Of a stretch of DNA of 32,304 nucleotides, positions 30,919 through 32,304 are shown piece after piece. Each line of letters starts with the position of its first letter. The stretch's first letter is position 1. The notes under the pieces were generated by a model, which saw only the letters and a list, made by a program, of their open reading frames with translations, was not told the DNA's origin and did not search any database. This DNA is from Bacteroidales bacterium. Its GTDB lineage: Bacteria > Bacteroidota > Bacteroidia > Bacteroidales > F082. The stretch covers positions 1 to 32,304 of the forward strand of contig JAILBC010000020.1 of assembly GCA_024681295.1 (NCBI GenBank). The letters are read 5' to 3'. The position numbers were made by a program, and so were the translations under genes.

Positions 30919-32304
30919 TTATCTGATGATCATGATCGACCCCTGGAGGCGCTTGGTGACAGGCCCTTCGGGGGTTATCATTTCCACGTCGCAGACGTAG
31001 AAATAAGTGCCAGGTGAGCAGGGCTGACCGCTACCACCAGCGCGACCGTTCCAGTTGATGAAAATGTCGTCGGTATCGAAGACCGTGCGGCCCCAGCGGT
31101 TGAAGATGTGCGTCTTCACATTCGTGATAAGGTCAGGGGTGATGCGTAAGGGAACGAACACGTCGTTGATGCCGTCGCCATTGGGCGTAAAGGCGTTAGG
31201 CAACTCATAAACAGGCTGGTCGGGTTCCGGCTCTGGTTCTTCCGCTGTGGGCTTCACCTCGACGATGGCGGAAAAGTTCACCAACGGACGGGGCAAACCC
31301 TCCAACGTGTAGTGCCCATAGGTACAGACATAATAACGGTAGGTGACTTCGTTTTGGACGTGAACATCGTCGTATGACATGGCGGCAGTAGTCCCAATCT
31401 TGACAAACACCGTGTCCAATTCCTTGAAGATCTGGGTACTATCGACCACCCAAGGCACTTCCTCTGTCCAACTTAAGGAAGCCTTTTGGTCTTCTCCCTT
31501 GCCAATAAGCATCACGGCACCGGCAGAAGCGCTGGTTCCCATCACCTGCTGATTGGCATCTTTCATCTCCACCCGATATGCCAAAGACTGTACTTCAGCA
31601 AGATTCACCTCCGTATCGAAGAAGGTGGAGTCCGAGCCAGAATAGACTGTACTTTCCGAGCCATTGAGGTTGCGAATAAGTCGGTAAGAATAAGGTGCTG
31701 TAAACTGGTCATCAATTTCCCGGGGTCTCACCCACGCCACCTTAAGATGACCGTTATTTAACTGTGACTCGTCGTTGGAGACTTTGGTCATCAGCGGTTG
31801 ATTGTTCGGGATTTGAAAACACACCTCCTCGCTGGGTCGGCTCTCGGCGCCATCGTGGAACAGGGCTACCACACGGTAACAATAGTCCACGCCTTGGGTA
31901 AACTCCACTCCCCCATTGTCGTCGACGTAGAAAGTGGCATTGGCAGGCAGTTCGGCAATCATTTGATAGCCTGGACGAACACCAGTCTCGCAATAGTCAG
32001 GCTCGTAAGGCGTGGAACCGGTACGGCGATACACACGGATGGCGGAGACGTTGGAGCAGCACAGATAAGGCGACCAGGTGAGGTGAGAATTGAGAATTGA
32101 GAATTGAGAATTGAGAGTTTTCCGTTTTACCTCCCATTCGGTCGGTGAGCCCTTCGGGGTTCCGTTTTCCGTTTTCCACTTTCCACTTTCCACTTCCAGT
32201 CCTTCCACTGCTGGGCCGATGACGGTGATATTGACGGCATGGACATTGGAGAGGGGGATGGGGAAAGAGTTGTCCTTGGCGTGGATGACCAGTTGGTAAG
32301 GCAT
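30919..32304 (-). CDS. T9SS type B (gliding-motility-associated C-terminal) secreted protein, 5' truncated by window
   Basis: 461 residues are visible and the frame reaches the edge; the Met at the edge is probably internal. The C-terminal domain (about 366-461) is the CHU_C type: LPNAFTPNGDGINDVFVP, HIFNRWGRTVFDTDD, WNGRAGGSGQPCSPGTYFYV, ending GSIMIIR. It marks export by the type IX system. Upstream are fibronectin-III-like modules (VRVYRRTG-like strands, FTQGVDYCYRVVALFHDG, YRYYVCTYGHY) and the acidic proline-rich EEPEPEPDQP linker. Residues about 36-75 are encoded by a heptad element (32080-32198), an insertion between modules. Function is likely adhesion or surface structure. Confidence 0.88.
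   Translation of the reverse strand: MPYQLVIHAKDNSFPIPLSNVHAVNITVIGPAVEGLEVESGKWKTENGTPKGSPTEWEVKRKTLNSQFSILNSHLTWSPYLCCSNVSAIRVYRRTGSTPYEPDYCETGVRPGYQMIAELPANATFYVDDNGGVEFTQGVDYCYRVVALFHDGAESRPSEEVCFQIPNNQPLMTKVSNDESQLNNGHLKVAWVRPREIDDQFTAPYSYRLIRNLNGSESTVYSGSDSTFFDTEVNLAEVQSLAYRVEMKDANQQVMGTSASAGAVMLIGKGEDQKASLSWTEEVPWVVDSTQIFKELDTVFVKIGTTAAMSYDDVHVQNEVTYRYYVCTYGHYTLEGLPRPLVNFSAIVEVKPTAEEPEPEPDQPVYELPNAFTPNGDGINDVFVPLRITPDLITNVKTHIFNRWGRTVFDTDDIFINWNGRAGGSGQPCSPGTYFYVCDVEMITPEGPVTKRLQGSIMIIR
32080..32198. repeat. Large compound heptad element in the T9SS gene
   Basis: GAGGTGA plus four GAATTGA units (32080-32114), then GTTTTCC and GTTTTAC (32117-32130), then about 33 bases with a small hairpin (CCC, TTC, GGG), then GTTTTCC twice and ACTTTCC twice (32164-32191) and a degenerate unit. 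In the coding sense, purine-rich heptads precede pyrimidine-rich ones. Translated residues include ESGKWKTENG and NSQFSILNSHL. Confidence 0.85.

Noticed and set aside
32080-32198. CRISPR array or transposon end
   Set aside because: Units are 7 bp without unique spacers, and no target-site duplication or transposase is present.

Overview
This window is about 32 kb of a Bacteroidota chromosome, most likely order Bacteroidales. The evidence is a type IX secretion (CHU_C-type) C-terminal domain, an uppS-bamA-ompH-ompH cluster next to NAD kinase, a DUF6089 protein and a DUF3667 protein. Promoter boxes also match the Bacteroidota -7 consensus TAnnTTTG. I cannot name the genus. Coding density is high and most genes lie on the minus strand. 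I saw no rRNA, tRNA, CRISPR array, insertion sequence or prophage. No gene-free stretch exceeds about 160 bases.

Layout, left to right. (1) 1-6232, minus: a probable operon reading leftwards. It runs from a small secreted protein to a VTC-type polyphosphate polymerase, a DUF4956 membrane protein, a DUF2490 outer-membrane protein, a Ser/Thr-kinase-AAA ATPase fusion, a YbjN-like protein and a secreted GH2 glycosidase cut by the window edge. (2) 6359-8787, minus: an AONS-family PLP enzyme, a MarR regulator and a lipoprotein. Divergent from it, 8905-10757 (+) encodes an SDR oxidoreductase and a double-VOC protein. The block looks like lipid or small-molecule metabolism. (3) 10800-17264, minus: the envelope block ompH, ompH, bamA, uppS, DUF6089, NAD kinase. 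(4) 17277-18549, minus: an ACT-like remnant of a CBS-domain protein, then rsgA. (5) 18654-22422: dprA (+) converging on lepA (-), then DUF3667 (+). (6) 22431-27961, minus: hipB, hipA and a giant PPDK-like protein, apparently co-transcribed. (7) 28122-32304: gapA and a GDSL esterase (+), then an acyltransferase-3 and the T9SS-type protein (-).

The most unusual structure is a family of 7-bp tandem micro-repeats at six unrelated places: 5024-5055, 8794-8828, 17560-17625, 22806-22876, 29137-29162 and 32080-32198. Written on the pyrimidine strand, the units fit two degenerate consensuses, TCTNAMY and TTTCCRY. Different loci carry different variants, but each locus is nearly homogeneous. They occupy a 5'UTR, an intergenic gap, the leader of a terminator and the inside of three reading frames. 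In those three frames a purine-rich heptad block is followed by a pyrimidine-rich one. One copy sits exactly where the two CBS domains expected of a conserved protein are missing.

Other points of interest are a 35-bp perfect palindrome inside the MarR gene, a polyphosphate polymerase operon carrying a kinase-AAA fusion, and near-leaderless promoters for two ribosome-associated GTPases (RsgA and LepA). A hairpin with core CCTCTTCGAGG also recurs at the ends of two genes.
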